Positions 35,775-48,300 of a stretch of DNA of 64,000 bases are shown here, in pieces. Source of the DNA: Cycas panzhihuaensis. Its lineage: Eukaryota; Cycadophyta. The translations under genes were made by a program, and so were the position numbers. Each line of letters opens with the position of its first letter. Position 1 is the stretch's first letter. The notes under the pieces are model-generated. The model ran no database searches. It was not told the origin of the DNA and saw only the letters and a program-made list of their open reading frames with translations. The stretch is taken from NCBI GenBank assembly GCA_023213395.1, contig CM041465.1, positions 126,921,741-126,985,740 on the forward strand, written 5' to 3'.

Positions 35775-36734
35775 CATTCCATTTTTAGTTAAATGTATGT
35801 TTAATGCAAATTGATAATCTTTTCATTTTTCCTAAAAGGAACACATTATGTACACTATTTTATACCATTTTGTGCCTATTCACATACTCACTAAGGTTGA
35901 GATACCTTGGTTGGTAGAATTCCATGCCATAAAGGAGGTGTAGGTTTCAAGTTAGGACTAGAATGAACCAGAATATTTGTAAGGTTTGGTTAGCCATATC
36001 ATCGTGTCTCAATCAGGAATTATCGTGATAACTAACCAAGAAAACTAAAACTTTAATATAAGATTAAAATATACTTGATCCAATATCCATCATAGCCATG
36101 GGTATGTACATACCACTCTTTAGAGGAGGTATATAACTGCTCATTAGTGAACTGGATGAGGATTTGGAGTACATGGGCTCTATTGTGACTTGGATTTCAT
36201 CACCACGCATAATTGTAGGTATCACAGGTGAAGGCCAACTTAATTCTACTAGAAGCCTAGGAATCCCTTCAATAACTTCAACTATATATTAGACACAAGT
36301 TAGAGGTTATTAAGTTGATTACGCATCCTACATTTGAATTTCAAGTTGTGTACACCCAATGATCTTAGCTTCCACATTGGCCTACAATCTTATATATTAA
36401 TCACTTACTTATTTGTAAAAAGTAATCCATAGTGTAATCATAATCATAGTGTTTTTTATATTCTTGTCGCATTGGGTTAATATTTTCCACAAATATTAGT
36501 AGCCAATTTTCATCATAATGCTTCTCATATTCCTGCTGCGTCAGGTTAATATTTTTCATAAGCATTGGTGACTTTTATCTAAGTTGCTCCCTTTATCTTT
36601 GAGCAACCATTCTCACTTCTTCTTCCTTTTACTAAATTATGTCATTGCATCTCCCATTTGTAAACAATGATTGGTCATTTATTGCCATCACTTTTATAGT
36701 CCCTTTTTCATTTCTTCCCTTCTTAAAAGACACC

Positions 36735-37700
36735 ATGTCTTCACAATTTAAGCAAAATGTGAATTGCATTCTAAAAAGGAAAGAAAATTGGGACATGTGG
36801 TTCACTGGTATCAGAAATATTGCAAAGTATAAAGGTCTGTGGAGAGTTCACCTGTAACCTACACCATCTATTGTAGCTACAACTACCTCAGTTGCTTCTA
36901 GAGGAGGTGCTCCAACTGCTCCCACTGAAGCTATAACTAAACGTCAATACAAACTTGATGATGATAAAATCCATGTAGGTATATTTCTTGTCATTGATTA
37001 TTCCCTACATAATCTCATTGATAAAACTATACATGATATAACATAGAAAGTTCTTGAAGTTCTTAAGAAGAACTTTGACACTAAATTAAACTTAGAATTT
37101 ATTCACTTAGTACTAAAGATGAACAAATTGAAAATATTGAAAGGACACGTAAGTGATACAATCAATCTCCTTCATCCAATCAAGCAAGCCATTGATAAAG
37201 ATTTTAAAACTTAATATATTACATGGGCTTTCTTGATTCAGTCATATCTCCATATCCCAGATTATAAAAATCTATTAGGAAGTCTTCAATTTAGTGGCAC
37301 TTTGAAGACCCTAAACTTTGAGGCTCTTGCTGATAAGTTCATTGAATTTGATAAGACCTTTGATACCAACTTTGCCACTATATCAGATCTAGTTGATGCT
37401 GCTTTCAAAGTGGAAGAAGATCTTTGTTATACTAAAAATCAAGGTCAATACTCTTACATAGGTGGTAATTCCTGTGGAAGAGGAAGACATAGACAACAAA
37501 GACAATGTCCTCTTGGTCAATAAGCTCCTTAACTTTAACAAAAATAGTCTCAAGGCCAACGCCAAAATAATCAACCTAGACCTAGATCTAGTAATTAGAG
37601 ACAATCTAACTATCCCAATACTTTTTATGGGACTAGAAATCAAACAATTGTATGCCAAAGGTATAATACAAAAGGACATTATGCCAAAAATTATAGAACT
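36735..37700 (+). pseudogene. Decayed gag of G
   Basis: ATG at 36735: MSSQFKQNVNCILKRKENWD, MWFTGIRNIAKYKGLW, a stop at 36855-36857, then LDDDKIHVGIFLVIDYSLHN, VLEVLKKNFDTKLN, a long open part at 37233-37523 (PDYKNLLGSLQFSGTLKTLN, FEALADKFIEFDKTF) and the zinc knuckle CQRYNTKGHYAKNY (about 37652-37693), where Cys 2 and Cys 3 of C-x2-C-x4-H-x4-C are Tyr. This is the UBN2-type copia gag with an N-terminal block around the W in NWDMW. The frame at 37462-37833 is a shadow of the knuckle region. Confidence 0.88.
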
Positions 37701-37929
37701 TCCACCAACAAACTACCAAGCTATCAACAGTACCATAGTGTACATAATGTTGATAATACTTCTTTTGAAGATGCTTTTGGTGGAATGTAATTTGCTTATG
37801 CACACCTTCAAAGAATTAGGACCACTTCATTAAATGTTGTTGATAGATCCACTAAGTATATTGAGACTCATTATGGTTATACTTATTCACTTTTGCCTTC
37901 ACTACTTGGAGTTGCAAATAGCGCCACCT

Positions 37930-40900
37930 CAAATACTTCATCTTGGATCATGGATACTGGAGTAACACAATATATAATTTGTCATTACTAGTTCCTTCAG
38001 GAATTTGACTTTGAAGTTCATGGTATTATACACATGATTGACAAATCATCTCAACCAGTCGAAGGACTTAGAACTATTTGCCTGAAACTCCCAGGCCTTC
38101 CAGATTTTACCCTTGTTAATGTTTTATATATTCTTATTCTAAAGTAGAACCTTCTCTCCATATCCACCCTTATCTCTCATGGATTTGATTTGAGTGTAAT
38201 TATAAATAATCAAACTCTTTATGTCATTCACCCTCCTTCAAATGTTATAGTTATGACAAGAATTCTTAATGATAAACTTTTTTGCCTAACTGGCTCATCA
38301 TCCTGTGAAGCCAACTATGTTGATGATGACTTTGCTTTTACCATAACCTTGACTCCTCAAAAGTTATCGCAAGTATTCCTATGACATGCTCGTATGGGCC
38401 ATATCAAAATTAATTATTTAAGAGAACTATATGCCACTCTTCCTGGTATGCGTAGGCTCTCCTCTAAGCCCTTCAAATGTGAAGCATGTATAGTTGCCAA
38501 ATCTCAAAGACAACTCTTTCCTCATAGTCCGTAGAAATCTAGCCAACCTTTACAACTTGTACACTTTAGATATATGTGGTCCTATGCCCATCACTTCTCT
38601 TAGATAGAAGTGGTACTATATTACTTTCATTGATGATTTTACCAAGAAATTATGGGTTGCTTTGCTTGCAAAGAAAGATGAAGCTATTTCTATATTTTAA
38701 GCTTTTAAGACCTGTGTGGAAAATGAATCTGGATTCAAGACCAAAATACTTAGGACTAACAATGTTGTCGAGTACACATACAATGAGTTTAAATCATACA
38801 TATGTCAACATGGAAGCAAACACCAGACCACTATTGTAGGTACACCCCAACAAAATGGAGTTGCTGAGTGTATAAATAGGACCATCATGAATATGGCTCA
38901 TGCTATGCTAGCATATAAGAATATCCCTATCTATCTTTGGGCTGAGGCTATCTGGACAACTTTGTATTACGTCAATACTATTAGTCCCTCCAAGCTTAGA
39001 CCCTCTCCATATAAAATGTGGTATGGATAAAGCCGCTCTATCTTTTACTTCAAAATTTTTGTCTCTACTTATTATGCTCACATTCTGGAGGAACATAGAA
39101 ACAAACTCCAAGATAGAGCCCTCAAAGGCATCTTTATCGGATACCCTATGGACAAAAATGGATATAAGGTTTTCATACCTTCACACCATAAAATCATCAT
39201 CACTATAGATGTTATCTTTGTAGAGATTGAAGATCAGTTACTTAGACTAGACTCTAAGATACCTTTATACTAATTTAATGATGATACTGAATTTGATGTC
39301 CATATTCTAAAATTTGGGGTGGAGATACTCAACAGTTGCTCAAAATATTGGAATTTGATAATAGAGCCCTAGAGGATACAAGTTGTGACTCCCAGCCAAT
39401 GTGTACACATCTAACACCATTATTTATGAATAACCAAGTTGTCAAAGGTAAAGCCATAGCAGAAAGATCATCTTCTCTAACATCTATGGCTGACCCATCT
39501 TCTCCAGCATCGCCAACTTCCTCCATGCCAAACATTTCATATGATCCTTTTCAGGATCAAAATAAAGACCAAGAGATTGTGGAAATGAAAACCTCATTCC
39601 TAACTTGAGGTTTTCGTGAAGCCTACTAGCTACATAAGGACATGCAACGAGATGAGGTAGGTAAAACTGGTACTAGAAGTGCCCATAGAGCAAGGATACA
39701 TGAATTACTTTCTATTGAGCTTGAACCAAAAGAACTGCACCTTGCTCTTAATGAAGAGCCTCTAACATACTAAGAAGTTGTAAAGCACGTAGTTTGAAGA
39801 AATGTTATGAACAAAGAGTACCAATCTCTTATCAAGAATAATACATAGGAGCTTGTTGATCAACCACTTAGAAGAAAGGTAGATCAAAATAAATGGATGT
39901 TCAAAAACAAGTATAGATTAGATGGCACCCTAGAAAAATACAAGGTGAGGTTGGTAGCAAAAGGATTCATGTAAAGGGAAGGCATTAACTACATTAAAAT
40001 CTTTGCTCCTATAACTTAGTAGCCTACAATTATAACTCTTATAGCCTTGGCTATTCAATAGGGTTGGAAAATCCACCAACTCGATGCTAAGACTGCATTT
40101 CTTAATGGGGACCTTAAAGAAGAAATTTACATGGCTAAACTAAAAGGATACAAGATTATCAATCAGAAGCATAAAGTTTATAGGCTCAGAAAGTCCTTGC
40201 ATGGCCTAAAACAAGCCCCTTATGCTTGGTTTACCAAGTTGCCTAAGAGAATGAGGTAATTTAGATATGAGGTTTGTGACTATCAAGATATTGATGTAAC
40301 ATTATTTATCAAGCTCCAAAATGATAAAGTCACTTATCTCTTAATCTTTGTGGATGATATGCTAATAATAGGGAATAATGAATAGGTAATCAACTAGCTA
40401 AAGAAAGACCTTGCTAAGACTTTTGAGTTGTCTAACCTTAAGTTGATGAAATATTACTTAGGAATCGAAGTAACTCAAAAGAATGGCAAAATCTTTCTCT
40501 CCCAAGAAAAATATATCAATGATCTTCTAATAAAGTTTCAATTGGAAAGTACTCAACTAGTGGATACACCTATAGAACCTAATATTAAACTCTCAACTGA
40601 TGCTAACACTAGGGAGGTAGACACAACACTCTACATGCAACTTGTAGGTAGTCTCATCTATACTACCAACACAAGGCCAGATATTACACACTCTATTGGT
40701 ATTCTTGTAAGATTCATAATAAATCCTAAGCAAAATCACTGGCAAGCTATGATACGAGTGTTGAGGTACTTGGAGAGGACCAACAAATATGGTCTGTTGT
40801 ATGAACCCAATGTAGAATTTAAACTTTATGCATACATAGACTTAGACTTTGCCAGAGATAAATAGATAGGAAGATCTATGTTACGGTATGTAACATTTCT

Positions 40901-41235
40901 TGGAATAGTACCAATATCATGGAGATCTAGATGGTAGAAGATAGTTGCAGACTCAACTGTCGAAGCTAAATATATTACTACTTCTAAGACAAGCAAGGAG
41001 GTGATATAGCTTAGAAAATTATTAAATACATTAAATGCCACCCAAACGAGTTCTACTAGCTTACATGTAGATAATCAATCTACAATCCAAATGGCTAAGA
41101 ATCCTGTATTTCATTATCGTACTAATTATATAAGTATGAAAGTCCATAGGATTAGAGAACTAGTTCATGATGGTATGATTCAATTGGAGTACTATCTCAA
41201 AATAGATTAAGTGGTTGATATCTTTACTAAACCAC
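37930..41235 (+). pseudogene. Decayed pol of G (PR-INT-RT-RNase H)
   Basis: The protease motif SWIMDTGVTQYI (about 37945-37980) keeps Asp-Thr-Gly. The pre-integrase segment (about 38380) reads HARMGHIKINYL. The integrase core includes WYYITFIDDFTKKLWV, then LRTNNVVEY (catalytic Asp now Asn), then GTPQQNGVAECINRT (catalytic Glu kept) and LWAEAIWTTLYYVN. Reverse transcriptase is about 39800-40520: NKWMFKNKYRLDGTLEKYK; IHQLDAKTAFLNGDLKEEIY with its Asp; LKQAPYAW; active site LIFVDDMLIIGN intact. RNase H is 40520-41230, with TRPDITHSIG, ATNKYGLLY-like YLERTNKYGLLYEPN, HVDNQS and IFTKPLKRVKFE. Stops such as TAG in AIQ-stop-GW show decay. 40428-40865 is the longest unbroken piece (145 codons). Confidence 0.9.
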
Positions 41236-41732
41236 TAAAGAGGGTGAAGTTTGAATAGTTTCGAAAGCAACTCAGCCTTAGGGCCTCTATCTTTGACTAA
41301 TTGAAGGAGATGACAATAGGACTATCATACTCTATCTCATTCGTAAAAATCCCTTATGGGCGTGGAAGGACAAGAGTAAGTCTTTTCTCTATCCCCTTCG
41401 TGAAAATCCCTTGTGGGCGCGAAAGGATAAGGGTTGTATTATTTTAAAAATTTAGAATATGTGAAAACCTGAAAAGGCATGGGGGATGACCAAATAGTAT
41501 ATGGAGACTCAATAGATTTCATCTATAAAATGCATTGTACTGATTAGCTATCTGGCTTCATTTAAAGAGCCACATAAGCTAGGTTAAGAGATTAGAAAAT
41601 CTATGGGTTTCTTTCCCATGAGGGTTTCCCACAAAAGTGTCATAGTAGTTTTCTTTATAAGAGGCTCAAATGAAGACCTCATAGGATAGAATAAAATATG
41701 ATGAAATGACCTTCTATCATTAAGGGGGAGAT
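41236..41732 (+). other. 3' noncoding region of G with 57-bp repeat and PPT
   Basis: Between RNase H and the 3' LTR. Two copies of a roughly 33-bp motif, TTCGTnAAAATCCCTTnTGG followed by GCGnGnAAGGA, start at about 41340 and 41397 (57-bp period). It ends with the purine tract at about 41721-41731. The same repeat is in H at 62249 and 62306. Confidence 0.75.
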
Positions 41733-42030
41733 TGAAAAGGTTTAATGTCACAAAGTCATTACATTAGTTGATTATTTCTAAAATGGATCTTAAGTGAACT
41801 TTAAATTAGATCACTTAAGTGAAATGCACTTTCATATGCATTATGTGTAATTTCATTTCATCTATCTCTAATGATCCCTCTCTCAATGTAAAAGTAAAAG
41901 CTCAATAGAGGAGGCTCATTCTTACCTCCCCATTTTGTGAGAGCTTCTCTCTTTCTCTCAAGTCTCTCTTTCTCCCATGTTTGCCTTTGTGTTTAGTGCA
42001 TGGAGATGAAGGATAGATTCACTCTTTTAA
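41733..42030 (+). repeat. 3' LTR of G
   Basis: 298 bp, TGAAAAGG to CTTTTAA (end decayed), followed by CTATA. Confidence 0.95.
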
Positions 42031-43965
42031 CTATATTCCTCCTCTATCATAGTTTTTCATCATGGATCTCCTTTCACTTCATCAAATGAATCAAGATCAC
42101 TAAAATCGTTGGTGTATACCAGTAGAGTTTGATTGGCATGTTGACTTCTTGTTCTTCTATCATCAGTTAAGGTATGCATCAGTACACCAGAATCTTTGAG
42201 AGTCTTCCTTACTCTAAAGGTATTGAAGGACCCATTATTTGAGGTATTTCATCTTCTAGTAGCTCCTCACTATTACTCGTCCCACTTGGTATTGCTTCTC
42301 AGGTGTTCTAGTGATTAGCTCATCATCCTCTTTGCTTAATGAATCTGGGAATAGAAGAAGAGGGGCATTAAAAAGGCTCCTCTAATGATCAATCAACATG
42401 ATATGTTGATGACTCACCATGGATAATGATAGGCTTTCAACCAATCCATTTCTCTTCAAGGATCATACTACAAATCACTTGAGTGGGTACTCGATTCAAA
42501 ATATAAACAACAATCGCCACAACTTCTACCCAAAACTTTAATGGTGGGTTTTTAGCATTCACCATACACCTCACCATCTCCATCATGGTATGGTTTTTCC
42601 TTTTAGAAACTCCATTTTGTTGTGGGGTATATGAGACCATAAATTCCTACTTTATATCATAATCATAACAAAATTGAATAAATGCATGGTTGTCGTATTG
42701 TTTACTATTATCACTTCCAAATAAAAGCATAGGACATCTTCTGAGATTGAAAATTTTCAAACACTAAGAAGTTGTCCCTAAATTTCCTAATGGTAATGAC
42801 AACAAAGTTCTGCTTTGGATCCTTAATTAGGAGTTTATTATCATAGAGATCTACCTTTATACCTTGTTTACAGATTTTCAATGCTGAAAGAAGGTTTAAC
42901 TGTATCTTGGTTATATAATATACCCAAGTAAACTTTCCTCCTGTAATGGATGCTTCGTTGATACCTTCCATCAACAAGATACAAGTATCTCTAACGATAA
43001 TTTTAGCACCACTTTGATTTTCGGTCATCGTATTAAAGTTTTACCTTTGGTAAGGGATATATTTCTGCACTCTAGAGTCAAGCACTCAATAATCTCTCCA
43101 ATCAAACTTAGCTAATAAGGTCTATGCTCTAATGCAATGAGAAACAACTCTCTTCCCTTTATTATATTGGTTAATTTTTCATTTATCATGATGCTTGAAT
43201 TAATAGTTCTTCTTATGGTGACCATCCTTCTTATAGTAATTACATTTTTGTTGAACTTCTTCTTGTCTTATGAACTTTCTCCTAACATTTATGTGATCTT
43301 CTCCTCCTTAGCAACCTCCTTCCTCTAAGTTTTCATGTCTAGGGCCTGACTCAAATTAGAACTTCTAAGTATTCTATGATGTTTAATCTTGGCATCTTTA
43401 ACTAGAATTAAGTTTTAAAGCCCATCAAAAGTTTCTGCTTCCATCACTTTGTCTCTACCATAAATGGTCTGAAAAGTGGCAAACACAACTAGCAGCTTCA
43501 ACATGATTATTGCTAATAGCAACACATCATCGATTAAGTTTTGCTTTAGTTCTTCTAGCTTATTTTTCATGTCTATTATTTTATTAAGGTAGGAGATGAT
43601 GTTGTTCTCATCTTCCACATATGAATTGAGCAACTCCAACATCGAGGTAAGATATTTATTCGTCTTCTTCTTCTCAAATGTATCACATAGTTTTATCTCT
43701 ATTTCATCTAGTTCATCTAAATTGTTAACCAAATCTCTTTAGCATGGTGCCAGTGATAGTTTCAACAGTCCCATGGCCATAAATTTATTCTCTTCAAGAT
43801 GAACACACTCTTTATGGTCTAGTGGAATTGCATCCACCTTTGTCTTAATGATATCCCATAGTTGATTCACCATCAGCATGAGCTCCATATTAACCTTCCA
43901 CTTGCTAAAATTATTACCGTTGAAGATAACCTTCGGCATAATGCACTCCATCTCAAGAAACAAAC
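42031..43965 (-). pseudogene. Gag, integrase and linker half of copia element D
   Basis: Minus strand, continuing D beyond the G insertion. Gag is 43965-43415: MPKVIFNGNNFSKWKVNMEL (N-terminal gag motif), then FEKKKTNKYLTSMLELLNSY and DEVLLLAII-like LIDDVLLLAIIML. The zinc knuckle at 43203-43244 reads CNYYKKDGHHKKNY, with two Cys changed to Tyr. The pre-integrase segment is 43028-42711 (NLLSALKICKQGIKVDLYDN). The integrase piece is 42640-42437, with YTPQQNGVSKRKN, where the catalytic Glu is Lys, then LKFWVEVVAIVVYILNRVPT. The linker 42436-42031 joins to RT at 34397. D stops at 43965 near the gag start: no leader, primer-binding site or 5' LTR follows, so D is truncated on its 5' side. Confidence 0.85.
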
Positions 43966-45399
43966 ATTAATATGAATTAAATCACACCAAAAATAAATGT
44001 CTTTAGGACAAAAATATATCCCTGTGTCCTCCTTTAGCTCAAGGACACACTCTAGAGGGCAACAAATACTAAGTATTCATGTATTGAGCAAGACACTAAC
44101 TATTTTCCCTCATAAATGGAAAATAAAATGCCCTTAAATAACCTTAAACAAGTCAAAAAATGGCCCTTAAGGCACTTAAAATAGTGGTCCAAGTACAAAG
44201 GATGGCTCCACAGGGTAGTAATACACGGTCTCCAAGTTAAAACCTTATAAATTCTCCTTGATCCATGCTCAAAATGTCTCAAGGATGCTCTAAATATAAT
44301 ATACTATGCAATATTTTTATAGATCAATGGTATACTGGTCACTTTTTATAATCTTTTATTGAGGGGAATATTCCAAAAAGCATATTCCTAAGAAGTACGA
44401 CTTTTCATAAACCCCATGTCTTTTAATCTTGGACCCACGTGCTTTAAATCAAATGAAAGTAAGATTTAATCTTTCCAAAGTCTAAACTTTAGACAAAAGA
44501 TAAATCAACATGACATATTATATCTCCATGGGATTTGTGACAGCTAGATGTGGAGCGAGACAACGCTGAGAATAAGTGCCTCATAGATGGACTAGTAGGC
44601 ACTGGATGCGGGTCTCCACACACTCGAACTATTGGTAAGTAGCCTGAACAGAGATAAACATGCTCTAAAGAGGCTCAACTACCACAAACAAGTGCCCAAC
44701 CAACATAAAGCAGTGCTCAATTGGTGAGAAAAGCACCCAACCATAATATGGAGTACTCACCCAGCCTTCATATAACTATATCAAGCTTAACTCATGAACA
44801 CACCTCTCTAAAATAATGCATAATCAGCCCAACTATCTCTCAACTTATAGATATAGGCTTAACAAGTTTATATAGAGGAGATATAAGGTCACACTTCCCA
44901 ATTACAAAGCATTAAAACTAAAAAAATACAGCAAATAATACTTTATACTACTATATATACAGTTGAATCCTAATATAGAGGGCTTAAAACATTATAAATT
45001 GGCTCTAATCTCTCCCTAATATAGACTAGATATATGTACATCTGGATAAATTAAAAAAAAAAAAAAAAATTATAGTGTTTTGGATGGGTAAATAACTGAT
45101 TACTTATATACATAGATGGCTATCCTTATAGTCACTAAATCACCATCAATACGTGCTTTATTGGCTTGAATCTCTATAATAAATCATAAACCAGCTTTAG
45201 ATGGCCCCCAATGAGCCAACTCCAACCATAATCGTGGCCTTTACACCTAGATATTAACTCTAATAAACCCTTATGCTTCATTGAATAATGATTTTTACTA
45301 CTCCAACCACCACTGATTTGCTTTGCCTACTTTTGCATATTGCTGAAGTTGATGGACCCTCAAGATAAGTCCTCGGGTTGAAAGCTTCACCCAACAACC
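43966..45399. other. Unrecognised DNA ending at the duplication junction
   Basis: No reading frame with a motif, no LTR pair. The stretch around 44530-44680 is richer in G/C and CpG than its surroundings. An 18-base A-run lies at 45052-45069. At about 45400 the sequence changes abruptly into a copy of RE1 from just after its gag. Confidence 0.45.
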
Positions 45400-48300
45400 A
45401 ACAAGCCATATATATCAACCACTTAAATGAGGGAGAAGATGTGTATATAGTTTTATCCCAATTAGAGATTAATATTCTTTCTAAGCTCTACCATAATGAT
45501 ATTCTATAGGAAGAATATGATAAACTATTATCTATTACTATTGTGGAAAGATGGGACACTTGACCATTAATTATCATCATCGAAAGGTTGACTTAAAGAG
45601 GGGAATCATTGCTATAGGGAGATACTTTAGACAAACAAAAAATAATGACTAAATAGGAAATGAGGAAGAAGAAACCGCCTTCGTCACTCTTCTCTCTTAA
45701 ACCACTAATAACCAAAGTCCAGATCACTAGTTTACTGATTCAATCATGACACATGTCCCATAGGAATTCTTCATTCAATCACATCAAGCCACTATAGGGA
45801 ATATCAATTTAATCATAACAGCACCCATTTATTTCAGGGTAGTGGTATAGTGCTAGTAGCCATACTTGATAGAGTCATTAAGAAATTTGGACAAGTTCTA
45901 TGTGTGAGGGATGACTAAGAACCTATTATCAGTCTCTCATCTATCTAACATAAGAATGAAAATATTATTTGATGATGATAAATGTATTATCTTTGATAAG
46001 AATAAAGATGATAAAGTGGTTGATGAAGGAATCAAAACAAAAGGATTGTATACATTTCTTACCTCACCAATACTCTTTGCATTAAATATAACTCACAATG
46101 TTGATAATGAAAAGGTTTGATACTTGCATTATAGGCACTTATCTTATGATGGCTTATTTAACTTAAGCAAATATGATATGGTGAAAGGACTACTCTAGAT
46201 TAAAAAAAAAAAAAAGATGTATACGATATCTGTATGTTGGGCAAACAACATAGACTATAATTCTCTCATAACACTAGAAGGGTAAACTTCAAACTTCAAG
46301 TTGTGTACAATGACCTGTATGGTCTATTTACTCCTCCATCTATGGGAGGTGCATGATATTACTTGACATTTATTAATGATTGTTTAAGAAAATTTTAGAT
46401 ATATTTTCTTAAACTAAAATCATATGTCTTTAATGCCTTCTTAAACTTCAAGGCTAAGGTTGAAAAAGAAAGCGACCACTGCATCAAAATCTTGAGTACT
46501 AATAATAGAGAGAAATTTATCTCAAATAAATTGAAAGATTATTATGAGAAATAAGGAATGCAAAGATAATTAACGATCCCTTATACTCCTCGATCTAATG
46601 GGGTAGTAGAAAGGAAGAATAGAACCATAATTGAAATGAATCAGTTACTTCTAAAGAAAAAGGGATTATCAAATAGGTACTAGGCTGAGGCTATAAACAT
46701 TACAGTGTACTTACTCAACTAAAACCCAACTAAGGATCTATATGATATAACCCTAAAAGAATCCTAGACAAGATAAAAACCGTATATTTCTCATCTTAAG
46801 ATCTTTGCTTCAATTGTATATATGCATATTCCTACTAAAAAAATGTAAAAAGCTAGATGACATGAGAAAAAAGTATATTCGTGTAAGATGCAATGATACC
46901 TCCAAAGCATACAAATGTCTTGATCCATTAACTAACAAGATATATCTAAGTATATATGTATACTTTGATGAAATATTTGATCTATTAATAGAAAATAATT
47001 TTCAAAATACAACCCAATCTGATGAATACTTACCTCTAACTATTCCTCATCCTAAGGGATAACCTTCTATTCCTAAGACCTTTATGACTACTACTAAATA
47101 TTAGAAACCAGAAATATCAAAAAGAACTTTAAGTTAGGACTCTTATGATATTCCCTTAGATAGCATAGGAGGTACTCAAGTACAGTAAACCCATGCTTAG
47201 CCAAAATAGATTCTAAAATGGTATTTCAAAACTATTGAAGACTCTAGAATGGATCCTAAAGATCTCTAAGAAAGAAGGAAAACTAGGAATTAAGCTTATT
47301 CACACTATAAGCATGTAGTTAATATCAATATTTCTCATCAACAAGTTAGAGACGACTCTTATTAGAGTAAATTCATAGAAGAATAAATGGACTCAATTAA
47401 GAAAAATAAAACCTACGATCTAGTTATACCTCCACCATGAAAACTAATTATTCGATGCAGATGACTATTTAAAGTTAAAGAAAAAGTTAATGGATCCATT
47501 GGAAAGTATAAGGCTTCTCTAATTGTTGAAGGATCCACCCAAACACATGGTACTACCTATGAAGAAACATTTTTCCTAGTTAGCAAGATGATAATAATTA
47601 AAATAATCCTTACCCTAGTAGCTCAATACAATTAGTTAGTTTATCAAATAGATGTCAAAGGGGCTTTTCTAAATAGGGAATTATAAGAAGTATATATACA
47701 ACAAGCTCCAAGGTATATAACTACTAGATAAGAGTATTTATTCTACAAATTGAATAAAGCTCTATATGGATTAAAATAGGCTCCAAGATCTTGGTATTTA
47801 AAAATTGATGCATACCTAAAAAGTGTAAGTATGAGACGATGTAATGTAAATTATGGACTATATGTTCATATTGCCAAAAATAAATAAATCACTATCATTA
47901 TGCTTTATATTAATGAATTTATTATTATAGGTGACAACATAAGTTGGATTGAAAATGTGAAATAGAAGTTGTAAAAGACATTTAAAATAATGGATTTGGG
48001 ACTTCTATATTACTACCTACGAATAGAAGTTCAGCAACAATCTTAAGGAATCTTCTTATACAAAATCAAGTATACCACATGAATACTAGAGGAGTTCAAC
48101 ATGATAGACCACAAGCCTATTTTGACTCCCATATATATGGGAGTCAATCTCTATGCAGATCAAACAAGAAACTAGTTGATGAGATACTGTATAAAAAACT
48201 TATTGGGGAACCTCATCTATCTCACTTCCATTTGACCAGACATTGTATATGCAATTGGAATTATTTATAAGTATATATTTATCCCAAGGAATCTCATTAG

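Larger units (their letters stand above)
34710..36734 (+). other. 5' leader of G, about 2 kb
   Basis: Untranslated region between the primer-binding site and gag. A 122-codon frame at 34697-35065 begins inside the PBS and has no motif I know. The leader contains a direct repeat pair (35250-35358 and 35449-35556) and a 13-bp tandem array (35736-35774), listed separately. E has a leader of similar length, so the length looks like a family trait. Confidence 0.6.
34398..42030 (+). mobile_element. Full-length copia retrotransposon G inside D
   Basis: A 7.6-kb plus-strand copia element with 298-bp LTRs (34398-34695, 41733-42030), primer-binding site TGGTATCAGAGC (34698-34709), purine tract TAAGGGGGAGA (about 41721-41731) and a perfect 5-bp target duplication CTATA (34393-34397, 42031-42035). 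The LTRs differ at about 32 of 298 positions by hand count. It splits element D within its RT start. The duplicate of D at 61208-61212 has a single CTATA and no insert, so G arrived after the segmental duplication. Gag and pol are recognisable throughout but dead. The close relative H at 61646 onward has the same LTR type. Confidence 0.95.

Noticed and set aside
37389-37679. 96-codon minus-strand frame
   Set aside because: Antisense shadow of the gag zinc-knuckle region of G, which is well supported on the plus strand.
43137-43328. Hydrophobic plus-strand frame resembling a small membrane protein
   Set aside because: Antisense of the zinc-knuckle region of D, which reads CNYYKKDGHHKKNY on the minus strand.
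45052-45069. 18-base A-run as a retroposon tail
   Set aside because: No LINE/SINE sequence or target duplication is recognisable beside it.
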